The notes below the pieces were generated by a model. It ran no database searches. It saw only the letters and a program-made list of their open reading frames with translations, and was not told the origin of the DNA. A stretch of DNA of 64,000 nt. Source: Pelagimonas sp017744045 (GTDB lineage: Bacteria > Pseudomonadota > Alphaproteobacteria > Rhodobacterales > Rhodobacteraceae). The position numbers were made by a program, and so were the translations under genes. Every line of letters starts with the position of its first letter. The first letter of the stretch is position 1. Shown one piece after another: positions 54,113 to 63,500 of the stretch. The stretch lies in the NCBI RefSeq assembly GCF_017744045.1, contig NZ_JAGHRD010000001.1. One strand, given 5' to 3'.

Positions 54113-54457
54113 ATGAAAATGATCGATTCCCCATCTCTCACCCTGGAAACCGCAGCGTCCAAGTTCGCGGCGCTTGGCTCGGAACAACGGCTTTTGGTTC
54201 TGCACACAATGGTGCGGGCCGGGCCGGACGGGCTTAGCATTGGCGAATTAGGGGAACGGTGCGGAATCACAGGGTCGACACTGACCCACCACCTGAAAAT
54301 TCTTTCGGCGGCTGGGTTGGTGAAACAAGAAAAACAAGGGCGCAGCACGATTTGCGCCGGTGCCGACATCGCTGAGGTCGAGGCACTTTCCGACTATTTG
54401 CTAAGCCAGTGTTGCGCTGATTGCGACACCCCATCCAAGGATCACCGTCATGGCTGA
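54113..54457 (+). CDS. ArsR-family metal/oxyanion or thiol-responsive repressor
   Basis: 114 residues. Winged HTH (SIGELGERCGITGSTLTHHL, KILSAAGLVKQEKQGRSTIC) with Cys in the HTH (ERCGIT) and a C-terminal CCADC, giving candidate thiol ligands. Overlaps the permease gene by 8 bases. Two palindromic operators lie immediately upstream. Confidence 0.92.
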   Translation: MKMIDSPSLTLETAASKFAALGSEQRLLVLHTMVRAGPDGLSIGELGERCGITGSTLTHHLKILSAAGLVKQEKQGRSTICAGADIAEVEALSDYLLSQCCADCDTPSKDHRHG

Positions 54458-55475
54458 TACAACCCAAACCCAAGGGCCGCGCTGGCCCAAAATCTCGGCG
54501 GCCTGGCTGGCGTCGCTTGTCATTCTGGCAGCCGTTGCACTGTTCGAATGGCCCGAATTCTGGCCCACAGTGTCCTTTACATTCAATGCCTTGCTGAACA
54601 CTGCCCCGTTTATCCTCTTCGCTGTTCTGGCGGTGGCTTATCTCAAGGCGACCGGGGCGGAAAACCTGTTGGCCAAGGCCTTTGAAGGACGCGAGCTTAG
54701 GATGATTGTTCTGGCTGCCTTGTTGGGCGGGCTTTCCCCCTTTTGTTCCTGCGAAGTCATCCCCTTTATCGCGGCGCTCTTGGCCGTCGGTGCCCCGCTG
54801 AGCGCTGTGATGGCGTTCTGGATTTCCTCGCCGCTGATGGATCCGGCGATGTATTCGATCACTGCGGGCGGTTTGGGGTTCGAATTCGCAACGGCCAAGG
54901 TGTTTGCCGCGATTGGCATCGGTCTGATCGGCGGTTTTGGCACCATGCTGCTCAAGAACACTCCGGTATTCACAGATCCGTTGCGGGAAAAACCTCAGGT
55001 TGGCGGTTGCTGTGGCGTCAAAAACCCGTTTTCCGAAAAACCGGTTTGGAAGTTCTGGAATGAAGCAGAACGCGTGGACACTTTCCGCAGCACGGCCCTA
55101 ACCAACGCGGTCTTTTTGCTTAAGTGGCTGACCCTGGCTTATTTGATCGAAGCGGTGATGATCCGCCACGTTCCGGCCTCGATGGTGGCGCAGGTTTTGG
55201 GGGGCGAAGGCATCATGCCGATCCTGCTTGGCTCTTTTGTCGGGATGCCTGCCTATCTGAATGGCTATGCGGCGGTTCCGTTGGTCAAGGAACTGCTGGA
55301 AATGGGCATGGCCCCCGGTGCCGCGATGAGCTTTATGCTTGCCGGTGGCGTCAGCTGTATCCCGGCCGCGATTGCGGTCTGGGCCTTGGTGAAACCTAGG
55401 GTGTTTGCTGCCTATCTTGGCTTTGCTCTGATTGGCTCGGTTCTGGCGGGGTTGGCCTGGGGCGCAATCGCCTGA
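54450..55475 (+). CDS. ArsP/UPF0718-type permease
   Basis: 341 residues, about eight to ten helices. The family hallmark FCSCEVIPF (Cys99 and Cys101) is present, and a second Cys pair, GGCCGVKNPF, lies in the central loop. ArsP members export trivalent organoarsenicals; other members of UPF0718 have no known substrate. Controlled by the adjacent ArsR. No arsenate reductase, ArsH, ArsM or ArsB is in the window. Confidence 0.88.
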   Translation: MADTTQTQGPRWPKISAAWLASLVILAAVALFEWPEFWPTVSFTFNALLNTAPFILFAVLAVAYLKATGAENLLAKAFEGRELRMIVLAALLGGLSPFCSCEVIPFIAALLAVGAPLSAVMAFWISSPLMDPAMYSITAGGLGFEFATAKVFAAIGIGLIGGFGTMLLKNTPVFTDPLREKPQVGGCCGVKNPFSEKPVWKFWNEAERVDTFRSTALTNAVFLLKWLTLAYLIEAVMIRHVPASMVAQVLGGEGIMPILLGSFVGMPAYLNGYAAVPLVKELLEMGMAPGAAMSFMLAGGVSCIPAAIAVWALVKPRVFAAYLGFALIGSVLAGLAWGAIA

Positions 55476-55514
55476 TTGCCCAAAAAACAGGCAAGTAAAA
55501 TAAAGCTTTTCATG

Positions 55515-55546
55515 AACCGCCCCGAGAAAAACATCTTGGGGCGGTT
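55515..55546 (+). terminator. Terminator after the ArsP-like gene
   Basis: Perfect 9 bp arms AACCGCCCC / GGGGCGGTT separated by 14 bases, followed by ACTTTTG. Ends the arsR-permease transcript before nhaA. Confidence 0.8.
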
Positions 55547-55642
55547 ACTTTTGCGCTAGCATTCCGTGGCGCGCGTTGCTCAAATGGTTGAAATTCGGTA
55601 AATCCGACTGAAACTGACGGTATTCGGCCTTGAGGAGAACCC

Positions 55643-56926
55643 ATGTATCGCGTCTGGAACTTCCTGACCAATTATTCGCTGCTGCTGATTTTTGGTGCAT
55701 TGACCGCTCTGGTTTGGGCTAACCTCGACGCTTTGGCCCCGGTGGCGGGCCAGCCGCATTACTGGGCCGATAGTTACCACCACTTTGTCGAATTCGTGAT
55801 CTGGGATCATGCGCCGATTGGGCATTACCATCACGGGCACCGCACGCTGACACTGCATTATCTGGTCAATGACATTCTCATGGCGCTGTTCTTTGCCATC
55901 GCGGCAAAAGAAGTTTGGGAGGCAGTGATCCTTAAGAATGGGTCTCTGCGCGGTAAAAAGGCGGCGACCCCTCTATTTGCGACCGCAGGCGGGATGTTTG
56001 GGCCAATTGGCGTCTATCTTGGCCTGGCCTATCTCTTGGGGTCCGACACTTACAATGCCGTCGCCAATGGTTGGGCCATTCCAACAGCGACCGACATCGC
56101 CTTCAGCTACCTCGTAGGCCGCTTGGTCTTTGGCGCGGGGCACCCGGCGGTTCGTTTCCTTCTGTTGCTGGCGATTGCTGATGACGCGGCGGGCCTGATC
56201 ATTTTGGCGATCTTCTACCCGTCCGGTGAGCTTGCGCCGGAATGGCTGCTCTTGTCCTTGGGGGCCGCGATTGGGGTTTATGTTTTGGCCAATTGGCTGC
56301 CGCGCCGTCTGGATCGCGGTAAACAAGACCGCCCGAATTCGACCTTCTTCCGTAAAACTCTCTCTTTCTGGCCATACCTGATCGCTGCTTGTGCCAGCTG
56401 GTACGGGTTCATGATGTCTGGTCTGCATCCGGCGCTGGGCCTGCTGCCCATCGTTCCGACCATTCCACATGCTGACCGCGCCTTTGGCATCTTTGCCGCT
56501 GCCGAAGAGCACCTGCATGACCTGCTCAACATGATGGAGCACGCGCTGAAACATCCTGTTGAGATTATCCTGTTCTTCTTTGGCTTGTTGAATGCCGGGG
56601 TGCAGTTTTCCTCGATGGGGGATGCGACCTGGCTGGTTCTGGCCGGTCTCTTGATCGGGAAACCCGTGGGAATTCTGATATTTGGCTGGTTTGCCGCCGG
56701 TCCTTTGAGGTTGGGAATTCCGCAAGGGATGAGGATCATCGACCTCGTGGTTATAGGTTTTGTCGCCGCGATTGGCTTTACCGTATCGCTCTTTGTTGCC
56801 ACCGTGGCCTTTGATGCCGGCCCTGTGCAGGACGCGGCGAAAATGGGTGCCTTGTTCAGCTTTGCGGCTGCCATCGTGTCCATCATCGCGGGCAAGGTCA
56901 CCCGCGTGCAAAAGCAAGAGCTGTAA
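55643..56926 (+). CDS. nhaA: Na+/H+ antiporter NhaA
   Basis: 427 residues, twelve helices. Ion-binding motifs PTATDIAFSYLVGR and LLLAIADDAAGLIIL (adjacent Asp pair), and the C-terminal DLVVIGFVAAIGFTVSLFVA. Expels sodium in exchange for protons, fitting a marine habitat. An extended histidine-rich loop near residues 45-75 (DSYHHFVEFVIWDHAPIGHY) is longer than in the E. coli protein. GAGGAG-type ribosome site upstream. Confidence 0.94.
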   Translation: MYRVWNFLTNYSLLLIFGALTALVWANLDALAPVAGQPHYWADSYHHFVEFVIWDHAPIGHYHHGHRTLTLHYLVNDILMALFFAIAAKEVWEAVILKNGSLRGKKAATPLFATAGGMFGPIGVYLGLAYLLGSDTYNAVANGWAIPTATDIAFSYLVGRLVFGAGHPAVRFLLLLAIADDAAGLIILAIFYPSGELAPEWLLLSLGAAIGVYVLANWLPRRLDRGKQDRPNSTFFRKTLSFWPYLIAACASWYGFMMSGLHPALGLLPIVPTIPHADRAFGIFAAAEEHLHDLLNMMEHALKHPVEIILFFFGLLNAGVQFSSMGDATWLVLAGLLIGKPVGILIFGWFAAGPLRLGIPQGMRIIDLVVIGFVAAIGFTVSLFVATVAFDAGPVQDAAKMGALFSFAAAIVSIIAGKVTRVQKQEL

Positions 56927-56961
56927 ACACGGCTTCTTACTTGTGGTAAATTGTTGATCAA

Positions 56962-56996
56962 GCGGGCTCCGAAACGGGGCCTGCGTTGTTTTTGTT
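56962..56996 (+). terminator. Terminator after nhaA
   Basis: GCGGGCTCC / GGGGCCTGC (56962-56970, 56976-56984) pair fully in RNA with two G-U pairs, loop GAAAC, then GTTGTTTTTGTTT. Standard rho-independent layout. Confidence 0.75.
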
Positions 56997-57089
56997 TCCA
57001 ATTCTAGCCATAATGTGGCCCTAGTCTGCATCTAGTAGTGAGGAAACCCTATATAAAAGGGTGCAGAAGAGCAGAGCCGGGGCAACCCA

Positions 57090-57749
57090 ATGTTAGAGTT
57101 TGACATGGTCAGCAAGTCCTTTTGGACGGGAACGCAGCGCAAGGTGATCCTTGATCGCGCGTCTTTTCGCGTCGATCTTGGTGAATCCCTTGGCATCCTG
57201 GCTCCGAATGGCACCGGCAAGACCACGTTGATCAAGATGATGGCGGGCCTGGAAAAACCTGACGAGGGTGAAGTGCGCCGCAATTGCCGCGTTTCCTTTC
57301 CGCTTGGGTTCATGGGCGGCGTTGTGTCCAAGATCTCTGCCCGCGAAAATGCCCGGTTTATTGCGCGCATGTATGGGCTTGATCCCGACTATGTCGAAGC
57401 CTTCTGCCGGTGGCTCTGCGGATTGGAAGAATATTTCGATCAGCCGATCGGCACCTATTCCTCCGGCATGCGCTCACGCTTTACCTTTTCTTTGATGCTG
57501 GCCTTGGATTTCGACATTTACCTCATCGACGAGGGGATGCCGAATTCGACTGATGCCGCATTCAACAAGAAAGCCGGGGATGTTCTGGCAGAACGGCTGC
57601 GCACCACGACGATTATCATCGTGTCGCACCAGCCTAACATCCTCGAAAAATTCGCCCGCAAGGCCGCTGTCCTGATGGATGGTAAATTGCATATGTTTGA
57701 CACCTTGGAAGAAGCGAAACAGCTCTATGACTACGAAACCCAAGGCTAA
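57090..57749 (+). CDS. kpsT: Capsule polysaccharide export ATPase (KpsT/CtrD/BexA family)
   Basis: 219 residues. ABC-2-type ATPase: Walker A LAPNGTGKTT (residues 37-46) with Ala in place of the first Gly, signature TYSSGMRSRFTF, Walker B FDIYLIDEGM, switch His in IIVSHQPN. Exports capsular polysaccharide with a permease (KpsM), which is not encoded nearby. The end overlaps the KpsE-like gene by 23 bases. Confidence 0.88.
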   Translation: MLEFDMVSKSFWTGTQRKVILDRASFRVDLGESLGILAPNGTGKTTLIKMMAGLEKPDEGEVRRNCRVSFPLGFMGGVVSKISARENARFIARMYGLDPDYVEAFCRWLCGLEEYFDQPIGTYSSGMRSRFTFSLMLALDFDIYLIDEGMPNSTDAAFNKKAGDVLAERLRTTTIIIVSHQPNILEKFARKAAVLMDGKLHMFDTLEEAKQLYDYETQG

Positions 57750-59394
57750 GAAGTTCCGAATTCGCCGTTCCCCGGGTGCTGAGGCCCCGGCAGAGCAGCC
57801 TGTTGCCCAGACTCCGCCCAGGCCGACCGCCGCCGCGCCACAACCGCGCCCCGAACCCGTGCCACGCCCGGCCGAGGCCGCTCCGCGTGCGCAGCAACCG
57901 CGGCCCGCGCCCGGACCAATGGCCGGAGATGTGGCATCGCCGGATCAGGTGTCGGGCGAAACCGATATTGATGCCATTCGCCGCGAAGGGTTGACTGGTC
58001 GTCAGCTTCGCATGGCGCGCCGTGTCGCACAAAAGCACGGGCTCGCCCCGACCTCAGATTTTGACGCGGTGCGCCTGCTGCGCGCCAAGGGCATTGATCC
58101 GTTCCAACGCACCAACATGTTGGAACTGGTCAAACCGGACGAGGCTGACCAGCCACCGGCCAAGCCAGAGGCACGCGTGCAGCTCCCGCAGACCGTGCAG
58201 GTAGAAAAGCAACAGCTTCCGTCGACAGAAATCGCCAACCCGGCCGAACGCCGCGCCGCCGAGATCACGAAGATCCAGCGCGAGCTGGCAGCGCGCCGCC
58301 GCAAGAAGCAATTGCTCCTGCTGTCGCGCTTGGCGGCCTTTGTGCTGCTGCCGACTTTGCTGGCGGGCTATTATTTCTATGGCGTTGCAACGCCGATGTA
58401 TTCCACCAAGTCCGAATTCTTGATCCTCAAGAACGATGGTGGCGGCGGCGCTGTGCCTGGCCTATTGGCCGGTACCCAGTTTGCTACAGCTCAGGATGCC
58501 ATCGCGGTGCAAAGCTATCTGCAATCCAAGGATGCGATGCTGCGTTTGGATGCGGATGTCGGATTCAAATCGCACTTCACCGATGAAAACATCGACCCAA
58601 TCCAAAGGTTGGAGGAAAATCCATCCAACGAAGAGGCCTATAAGCTTTACAAGCGCCATGTTGAAATCGGATTTGACCCGACCGAGGGCGTGATCCGCAT
58701 GGAAATCATGGCCGCAGATCCACTGGTCGCGACCGAATTTAGTGAGGCGCTGATTGGTTACGCAGAAGAACGCGTCGACAACCTGTCGCTGCGTAAACGG
58801 TCCAATGCGGTGCGTGATGCCGAGCAGGGTTTGATTGACGCCGAACAATCTCGCCGTGAAGCCCAGGAGAAACTGGTGCGCCTGCAGCAAGAGACAAACG
58901 CGGTTGACCCCGAAGCGCAGATTGCCGCCTTGCGTTCTCAGATCAACACTTATGAATTGCAGCTGCAGGAAAAGAACCTTCAGCTTCAGGCCTTGCTGGA
59001 CAATGCCCGCCCGAACCGTGCCAAAGTGGACGGTGCACGCGGTGATATCCGTCGGCTAGAGGCCCTTTTGGCTGAGCTGAACACTCGAATGGTATCTGCC
59101 ACAACTGGTGAAAACTCTTTGGCTGAAAAGGCGGCGCAAATCCAATTGGCCCAGGCCGATTTGGCAACGCGTGACCTGATGCTGCAGACTGCCTTGCAAA
59201 CGCTGGAACAGGCGCGGCGTGACGCGTCGAGCCAGGCGCGCTATCTGACCACATCGGTCAAACCGGTCGCCTCCGAAGATCCTGCCTACCCACGAAAGTT
59301 CGAAAACACGATTCTCGCATTTTTGATCTTTGGTGGCATCTATCTGATGATTTCGCTGACTGCCTCGATCCTCCGGGAACAGGTTTCCAGCTAA
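57727..59394 (+). CDS. kpsE: Capsule export inner-membrane/periplasmic adaptor (KpsE/CtrB/BexC family), long form
   Basis: 555 residues from the ATG at 57727. A long cytoplasmic N-terminus: basic, then Pro/Ala-rich (AAPQPRPEPVPRPAEAAP), then a helical segment (REGLTGRQLRMARRVAQKHG, FDAVRLLRAKGIDPFQR). Membrane helix near residues 213-233 (LAAFVLLPTLLAGYYFYGV), periplasmic coiled-coil, and a second helix at the end (ENTILAFLIFGGIYLMISLT). The two-helix adaptor core is KpsE-like; the N-terminal 200 residues are extra to the usual family length. It couples to the ATPase gene upstream. Confidence 0.82.
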   Translation: MTTKPKAKKFRIRRSPGAEAPAEQPVAQTPPRPTAAAPQPRPEPVPRPAEAAPRAQQPRPAPGPMAGDVASPDQVSGETDIDAIRREGLTGRQLRMARRVAQKHGLAPTSDFDAVRLLRAKGIDPFQRTNMLELVKPDEADQPPAKPEARVQLPQTVQVEKQQLPSTEIANPAERRAAEITKIQRELAARRRKKQLLLLSRLAAFVLLPTLLAGYYFYGVATPMYSTKSEFLILKNDGGGGAVPGLLAGTQFATAQDAIAVQSYLQSKDAMLRLDADVGFKSHFTDENIDPIQRLEENPSNEEAYKLYKRHVEIGFDPTEGVIRMEIMAADPLVATEFSEALIGYAEERVDNLSLRKRSNAVRDAEQGLIDAEQSRREAQEKLVRLQQETNAVDPEAQIAALRSQINTYELQLQEKNLQLQALLDNARPNRAKVDGARGDIRRLEALLAELNTRMVSATTGENSLAEKAAQIQLAQADLATRDLMLQTALQTLEQARRDASSQARYLTTSVKPVASEDPAYPRKFENTILAFLIFGGIYLMISLTASILREQVSS

Positions 59395-59479
59395 ATCGAC
59401 CAAAAAGGTCTAAAAACTGTCACGGGGCTGTAAGAATTCGACTTGCAGCCCCCCCCGACTTTCCATTAAACGGGTCGAC

Positions 59480-59569
59480 GGAGAGGTGGCCGAGTGGTCG
59501 AAGGCGCACGCCTGGAAAGTGTGTAGGCGGGAAACCGTCTCGAGGGTTCGAATCCCTTCCTCTCCGCCA
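59480..59569 (+). tRNA. tRNA-Ser (anticodon GGA)
   Basis: 90 nt including encoded CCA. Acceptor stem GGAGAGG / CCTCTCC with discriminator G, anticodon loop CTGGAAA on stem CACGC / GTGTG, a long variable arm as in class II tRNAs, and T-loop GGGTTCGAATCCC. The sequence to its right changes character, so its 3' end is a candidate attachment site. Confidence 0.95.
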
Positions 59570-59834
59570 CTTGCCCCAGAGAAAAGTTTCTCTTCCTCCG
59601 ACCACGACCGGATTTTTCCGTTGTTTTCGAGGGTTATGCGGGAGGGGCTGTTCACCGGCCCCGGGCCAAGTAGGCCAAGAGCGTTCTCTCAGGGCCGATA
59701 TTCTCCGGACCTGATGACTGCGCCGATTTGGTAGATTTCTTGTAAGTCCATGTTAGATAAAAAGAAAATCCAGCGTCCGAAATTGCTTGGATTGAAGTCG
59801 TGTTTGCGTTTGTTGCGACCGGTTTCGGAATTTC
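59570..59834. other. Non-coding stretch after tRNA-Ser
   Basis: 265 bases with no gene supported. It starts with a perfect hairpin AGAGAAA-AG-TTTCTCT (59578-59593), a likely tRNA terminator or processing element. The rest is less G+C-rich in places (59745-59775) than its surroundings and holds no integrase remnant that can be recognised. It separates core genome from the restriction segment. Confidence 0.6.
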
Positions 59835-60551
59835 TCAGGCCATGGCCCGTTCGAGCCTTTGCTTCCGACGCTCCCAATCGGGCATCACCTTGTCGAGAAG
59901 GTTAAAGAACGCCGCCCCGTGATGAGGCTCGGCCACATGGCAGAGTTCATGGGTGATCACGTAGTCGATGGCGTCGACAGGGGCCTGAACCAGACGACGA
60001 TTGAGTAGCAAACGTCCGGCCGGCGACATGGACCCCCATCGCTGCCGGGTCTGGCGTATGATGAGACCCATCGGCCTGAATGCCTCGGGATCCGGGAACA
60101 GATCGAGACAGAGTTCGATCCGTTCCGGAAACTTGATGTGGGCCCGGTCCCGGTACCATGCCTCGACCAGCTCGCGTGCCACCTCCGGCCTGGTAGGCCG
60201 GTGAGTCTGCACGACGATGAAGCCGCGGATCAGCTTCACGCTTTCCTGAACATGCGGGACGACCTTCAGCCGGTATTGGCGCCCGAGGTAGAGATGAGTC
60301 TCCCCGGCGACGAACCTGCGCTCCGGCGTGCGCGGCAGGAACTGGGAGAAGTACCGCTGCTGCCTTGTCACCCATGCCGCGCGCTTCCGCAGCTTGGCTT
60401 CGATGGCGTCTAGTGTCGCGTCCTCCGGGGCCGCGATCACCACCGACGCATCCGGCTCGACGGCGATCTCCAGTGTCTTCCTCGGACGCCGGACAATCTC
60501 ATACTGGATCTCCTGCTCGCCGTACCGCAGGCAGTGCGCCTCCCGTGTCAT
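59835..60551 (-). CDS. YgjP/SprT-like zinc metallopeptidase
   Basis: 238 residues. Metal site HELCH at residues 201-205 with following His210/His211 (EPHHGAAFFNLLDK), family signature TRQRWGSMSPAGRLLLN. Metallopeptidases of this YgjP/DUF45 type are often encoded with type I restriction systems. Its ATG overlaps the hsdR stop by 4 bases, so it is the downstream partner of that gene. Confidence 0.9.
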   Translation of the reverse strand: MTREAHCLRYGEQEIQYEIVRRPRKTLEIAVEPDASVVIAAPEDATLDAIEAKLRKRAAWVTRQQRYFSQFLPRTPERRFVAGETHLYLGRQYRLKVVPHVQESVKLIRGFIVVQTHRPTRPEVARELVEAWYRDRAHIKFPERIELCLDLFPDPEAFRPMGLIIRQTRQRWGSMSPAGRLLLNRRLVQAPVDAIDYVITHELCHVAEPHHGAAFFNLLDKVMPDWERRKQRLERAMA

Positions 60552-63500
60552 GCTGCGAACCGGGCCCGGGCAAGATCCATAATCTTGAGTTCGAGATCAT
60601 CTAGCACTTCTACGGGAAGGTCGATGTCCTTCTCGTCGCGCAGGACATCGAAGAAGTAGTCATCAATGGCGTTGCGCAGATTGTTCTGGGCCACCTCGTT
60701 CGACCAAATGTCCACGATCAGGTGCGATTTGATGATGTCGATGATCTGTTGAGCGATCGCTGCGACCTCGACGCCGGTCACTGAAACATCGCCCTTGGTC
60801 TTGAGCTGACCAACCAGGACGCCGAAGAAGGCCTGAGCATCCTCATCGCCCCTAATGCTCTCCGGGACATCCCGCCCCCGATCCTTGCGGGCCACCTTGC
60901 TCGCGAGATCTACGACACTGTTCAGGTATTCGCGCTCGGAGAGCCGCTTTTCGCGGTAGGCCAGGATGGTCTCTTCGAGCAGCTCGGAGAACTGTTTGTA
61001 GAACGTCGGGTCCTCATCCATCTTCTCGGTGATTGCCCGCCGGGTCGCGCTGGCGATGCGATCGGCCTTTGAGGCCTCGGAGACCCCCGTCTCTTCGACG
61101 ACTGCCTTCAGCGCGTCGGGATCGTTGATGTTTACCACTTCGATGATGGTTTCCGCCGGCATCGCAACGACATGGTCATCGAGCAGCTTCTGGATTTTTG
61201 GTTCGAACTCGCGGACGTCCACCGTCTCCTGGTAGCGAAGCTGGACCGACCGCTTCAGTTCAGAGAACTGCTTCCAGTCCCGCTTGAGTGCATCGATCCT
61301 GGCCTCGTCGAAGACATCGAACAGCTTGTCCGACGAGAGCGAGATATGCAGGCACCGGCTGAAGGCTTTGAGGCGCGCGTAGAACTCGTGCCGCAGCACC
61401 TCATCGGCGAGGTGCTGCTCGAACTGCTCCATGTCCTTCTTGTTCCGGACAGGCTTGAACAGGTCCCAGAGCTGGTCTTGCAGCTGGGGCAGCTTGCGGA
61501 TTTCCTCGCGGACGTCATGAACCGTTCCGGCGAGGTCGGCCGCCTCGTAGCCTTCGAAGGCGCTGTATGTCGTCAGCGCACCGTCCAGCTCGCCCAGCAG
61601 CCCCTCATAGTCGACGATGAAGCCGAACTGCTTCTCAGTGCCGCCGTCTTCATACAACCTGTTCACACGCGCAATTGCTTGCAGGAGGTTGTGCTCCTTC
61701 AAGGACTTGCAGACGTAAAGCACCGTGTTCCGAGGTGCGTCAAAGCCGGTGAGGAGCTTTGAGACGACGATCAGGATCTCCGGATCGCCGGAGCCTTTGA
61801 AGGCATCGATAATCTGGCGGTTGTACTCGTCCTCGGTCTTGTACCGCGCCATCAATTTCGACCAAAATTTCCGCACGAGATCCTTCGATTCCTGATCAAC
61901 CTCCTCGTTGCCCTCGTTCTCATCCGGCGGGGAGATGACAATGGCACTCGAGACGTGGCCGATCTCGTCGAGGACCTCCTTGAAGCGAACCGCCGCCGCC
62001 TTCGATGGCGCAACGAGTTGAGCCTTGAACCCGGTACCCTGCCAGTGCTGGCGATAGTGCTCGGAGATGTCGAACGCCTTGGCTCGAATGGCCTGATCGG
62101 TCTTGGCCAGAGCGTCCATCCGAGAGAACTTACGCTTCAGATCGCGCTTCTGGTTTTCGGTCAGGCCCTCGCTGATCTTGTCGAACCAGCGGTCGATCAC
62201 GGCACCCGAGACCTGCTGCTCGACAAGCCGTCCTTCGTATAGCAGCGGCACGACGGCGCCGTCGGCAACTGCCTCGTCGATGGCGTATCGGTGGATCAGC
62301 CGCCCAAAGGTAGACAACGTGTTTTTCTCCTTCTTGAGGAGAGGCGTTCCGGTGAAGCCGAGATAGCACGCCTTTGGCAGAAGGCGGCGCATCTTGGCGG
62401 CGAACTGGCTGTGGCCGCCGTAGCGCCCCGTCTGCGTCCTGTGGCTCTCGTCGACCAGAACAAAGATGTTCGGATCGCCGTCCGCCAGTTTGCTGTGCTT
62501 CAGCGCCGTGTCGAACTTGTTGATGATCGTGGTGACCAGCGGAGCCTTGTTTTGGACAAGCTCCAGTAGGTGAGACCCGCTCGTCGCACGGACTGGCTCC
62601 AGATCGCAGGACTTGAAGGTGTCCTTGATCTGCTTGTCGAGATCGTCGCGGTCCGTGACGATGATGATCCGCGGGTTCTCGATGCTGCGTTCGAGAGCGA
62701 GCGATCGCCCCAGCATGACCATGGTCAGCGACTTGCCTGAACCCTGGGTGTGCCAGATTACACCGCCCTTGCGCGCGCCACTGATATCATGCTGCTTGAC
62801 CGTCTCGACCGCGCGGCGGATTCCGAAGAACTGCTGGTGGCGCGCGACCTTGCGGACGCCGCCATCGAACACGGTGAAGCGGCGGATGAGATCGAGCAGC
62901 CGGTCTGGGCGGCACAGCGCGTGCACCGTTCGATCCTGAACCGTGACCGCGCGGTCGCCCTCTGCCTCCATTGAGTCGAAGTAGACGCGCGCGCCGACGA
63001 AGTCGCCAGAAAAGATCGAGTCTTTTTCCGCCGCCGCAAGAACGCGGTTGGCGAAGGGCGCGATGGCCTCGTCGGTGTCTTCCTCGTCGCGCCAATCGGC
63101 CCAGAATTTAGACTTGGTCCCGACTGTCGCATAGCGCGCGCTGTTGCGGTTCATAGAGACTAGCAACTGGGCGAAGTGGAAGAGCTGCGGGATGTTGTCT
63201 TCGTTCTGATAGCCAATCAGCTGGCTGTCCGCCTTCTTCAGGCTTTCGGTCGGCCGCTTGTTTTCGATCACCAGGATTGGGATACCGTTTACGAAAGCAA
63301 CGATGTCGCAGCGCTTGGTCTGGCTCGACGCCGTCCTTTCGACTGAGAACTCGGCAGTGACATGGAATACGTTGTTCTCTGGCCTGTCCCAATCGATGTA
63401 GCGGAACGAGTAGCTCTTTGAGTCGCCGTCGATGGACTTCGTGAGCGTCGTCCCGAGGACGAGCGTGTCGTAGATGTCCTGGTTCGTCCCACGGAGCCCT

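Noticed and set aside
59410..59655. Minus-strand ORF across the tRNA-Ser
   Set aside because: The reading EGIRTLETVSRLHTFQACAF is the well-known artefact of translating the tRNA-Ser complement.
59689..59877. 62-codon minus-strand ORF as an integrase remnant
   Set aside because: No tyrosine- or serine-recombinase motifs; overlaps the YgjP gene end and lacks support.
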